Shown here in pieces: positions 13,822 through 15,357 of a DNA stretch of 15,357 nucleotides. The DNA is from Candidatus Competibacteraceae bacterium (GTDB lineage Bacteria > Pseudomonadota > Gammaproteobacteria > Competibacterales > Competibacteraceae). How positions within the stretch are numbered: the first letter of the stretch is position 1; every line of letters begins with the position of its first letter. Location: assembly GCA_020445005.1 (NCBI GenBank), contig JAGRHM010000013.1, positions 1 through 15,357 on the forward strand, written 5' to 3'. A model generated the notes under the pieces. The model searched no databases, was not told the origin of the DNA, and was given only the letters and a program-made list of their open reading frames with translations. The position numbers were made by a program, and so were the translations under genes.

Positions 13822-15087
13822 ATGGCCACGTTTATCGACCGGCGGTTGGACGGCAAGAATAAAAGCGCCGTCAACCGTCAGCGTTTCATCCGGCGCTTTA
13901 AGGGCCAGATCAAGAAAGCCGTGGCCGAGGCCATGAATGGCCGTAGCATCACCGACATCGACAACGGCGAGAAGATCAACATCCCGGCCCGCGACCTGTC
14001 CGAACCGGTGTTCAGTCACGGCTCCGGCGGTCGCCGCGAGGCGATTCACCCCGGTAACAAGGAGTTCACGGCGGGTGACCGGATTACCCGGCCACCCGGT
14101 GGCGGGAGCGGTGGCGGCGGCAATCAGGCTAGCAACACCGGTGAAGGCGAAGATGATTTTGTCTTTGAACTGTCGCGGGACGAATTCCTGGAGCTGTTTT
14201 TTGAGGATCTGGAACTGCCGAATCTGGTGCGCACCCAGTTAGCCAAGACCACCGAGTTCAAATCGGTGCGGGCCGGCTTCACCAGTGATGGCGTCCCGGC
14301 CAATATCGACGTGGTGCGTTCACTGAAAGGCGCGCTGGCGCGGCGCATGGCCCTGGCTGCACCCTACAATCGTCGCCTGAATGAAGCCGAGGAGGAACTG
14401 CGACAATTGCTGGATGAAACGCCGGTCGACGAAGAGCGGGTCGCGGCGCTGACCGAAGAAATCGAACACCTGCGGGCGCGGGTGCGCGCGGTGCCGTTCA
14501 TCGACACTTTTGATCTGCGTTACGCCAACCGGGTCAAGCAACCGCAACCCACTACGCAGGCGGTCATGTTCTGTATCATGGATGTGTCCGGTTCGATGGA
14601 TCGAGCGCGCAAGGACCTGGCCAAGCGTTTCTTTACGCTGCTCTATCTGTTTCTCAAGCGAAATTACGAAAAAATCGAAGTGGTGTTCATTCGCCACCAC
14701 ACGGTCGCCAAGGAAGTCGATGAACAGGAATTTTTCTACTCGCGGGAAACCGGCGGCACGGTCGTCTCCAGCGCCCTGCAACTGGCGGCGGAGATCATGC
14801 GCGACCGCTACCCGGTCTCCAGTTGGAATTTGTATGTCGCCCAGGCTTCCGATGGCGACAACTGGCACCACGATTCGCCAACCTGCCGCGATCTGCTGAT
14901 GCAGCGCATCATGCCCTACGTCCGCTATTACGCTTACATCGAAATCACCCCGGACCGCCATCAAAGTCTGTGGGACGCCTACGAGGACGTGAAGGCGCAA
15001 CACCCGCACTTCGCCATGCGACAGATCGATGGCCCCGCGGATATCTACCCGGTGTTCCGAGATCTGTTCAAGAGGCGCGTGTCATGA
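13822..15087 (+). CDS. yeaH: YeaH/DUF444 von Willebrand-A domain protein
   Basis: YeaH proteins (DUF444) are partners of PrkA/YeaG, with unknown exact function. The 421-residue product (E. coli 427) has a basic N-terminal region and a glycine-rich linker around 90-105 (GGGSGGGG). A predicted helical, charged segment with heptad-like character lies near 185-225. A C-terminal vWA fold carries a MIDAS-type DVSGSMD (D254, S256, S258), a threonine in GGT (T313) and an acidic ASDGD motif (D344, D346), which should bind a divalent metal and a protein partner. The start has GGAGGA eight bases upstream and lies 15 bases after prkA. Its stop overlaps the spoVR start (ATGA), so the three genes are co-translated as one operon. 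Confidence 0.95.
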   Translation: MATFIDRRLDGKNKSAVNRQRFIRRFKGQIKKAVAEAMNGRSITDIDNGEKINIPARDLSEPVFSHGSGGRREAIHPGNKEFTAGDRITRPPGGGSGGGGNQASNTGEGEDDFVFELSRDEFLELFFEDLELPNLVRTQLAKTTEFKSVRAGFTSDGVPANIDVVRSLKGALARRMALAAPYNRRLNEAEEELRQLLDETPVDEERVAALTEEIEHLRARVRAVPFIDTFDLRYANRVKQPQPTTQAVMFCIMDVSGSMDRARKDLAKRFFTLLYLFLKRNYEKIEVVFIRHHTVAKEVDEQEFFYSRETGGTVVSSALQLAAEIMRDRYPVSSWNLYVAQASDGDNWHHDSPTCRDLLMQRIMPYVRYYAYIEITPDRHQSLWDAYEDVKAQHPHFAMRQIDGPADIYPVFRDLFKRRVS

Positions 15088-15357
15088 GTGAATCGAGACT
15101 GATTGCCGACTCGTCCGAATGGACGTTCCCGATGCTGGAGCGCTACAACGAAGTCATCGGCCAAATTGCCGTGAACGACTTCGGTCTGGATGTTTATCCG
15201 AACCAGATCGAGATCATCACCGCCGAACAGATGATGGACGCCTATTCCTCGGTGGGGATGCCACTGGGTTACAAGCACTGGTCCTACGGCAAACAGTTCG
15301 TGCTGACCGAGAAAAATTACCGGCGCGGGCAAATGGGGCTGGCCTACGAGATCGTGA
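15084..15357 (+). CDS. spoVR: SpoVR/YcgB family protein, 5' part only
   Basis: Only the first 91 codons are present; the gene runs off the window. The ATG overlaps the yeaH stop by four bases. The visible N terminus includes [34 protein letters not shown] and YKHWSYGK (63-70), typical of the SpoVR/YcgB family (E. coli YcgB is 510 aa). SpoVR is needed for spore cortex formation in Bacillus. In non-sporulating proteobacteria it is a stress/stationary-phase protein of unknown activity that is commonly linked to prkA and yeaH. Here it is the third operon gene, whereas in E. coli ycgB lies apart from yeaGH. Confidence 0.93.
   Translation, partial: MSESRLIADSSEWTFPMLERYNEVIGQIAVNDFGLDVYPNQIEIITAEQMMDAYSSVGMPLGYKHWSYGKQFVLTEKNYRRGQMGLAYEIV

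Noticed and set aside
12922..14049. 375-residue minus-strand ORF opposite prkA/yeaH
   Set aside because: Antisense shadow produced by GC-rich codon bias; low-complexity hydrophobic composition with no recognisable domain.

Overview
The window looks like core chromosome of a gammaproteobacterium with moderately high GC (high 50s % by eye). The reasons are the gene order dapA-bamC with gcvR divergent beside it (as in E. coli), a mutL-miaA-hfq-hflX block, a BamC-type lipoprotein, and a prkA-yeaH-spoVR block very close to E. coli yeaG-yeaH-ycgB. A Competibacter-like or other environmental gammaproteobacterium is only a guess. No tRNA, rRNA, insertion sequence, CRISPR array or prophage signal was seen.

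Region 1 (30-6717, minus strand) reads as one long unit: dapA, bamC, mutL, miaA, hfq, hflX. The first four genes are separated by 2-15 bases. A 251-base AT-rich spacer then precedes hfq, and 29 bases separate hfq from hflX. The genes serve lysine/peptidoglycan precursor synthesis, outer-membrane protein assembly, mismatch repair, tRNA modification, RNA chaperoning and ribosome rescue. MutL carries the endonuclease-type C-terminal motifs. A sigma70-like dapA promoter lies in the dapA/gcvR divergent spacer.

Region 2 (6883-10258, plus strand) is a compact run of gcvR (two ACT domains), a PIN-PhoH (PhoH2-type) protein and a cardiolipin synthase. It converges on perM, an AI-2E/PerM-family permease on the minus strand; the two genes overlap only through their adjacent stop codons.

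Region 3 (11330-11883) is the least ordinary part. Its left half holds a 70-codon minus-strand frame with protein-like composition and no normal start codon, whose stop overlaps the perM start; it is probably a gene remnant. Its right half holds a convincing sigma54 (-24/-12) promoter facing prkA, with a 50-base AT-rich stretch and an NtrC-like site upstream. The inferred leader is about 190 nt and contains a triple 7-bp GGA-rich repeat, hairpins, and a three-codon ORF with a strong ribosome binding site.

Region 4 (11884-15357, plus strand) is the prkA-yeaH-spoVR stress/starvation module. PrkA is an AAA+ protein, YeaH a von Willebrand-A MIDAS protein, and SpoVR is cut by the window edge. The layout suggests nitrogen- or starvation-responsive control of this poorly understood module. 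I found no clearly new multi-gene system; the interest lies in this promoter/leader region and the small remnant frame.
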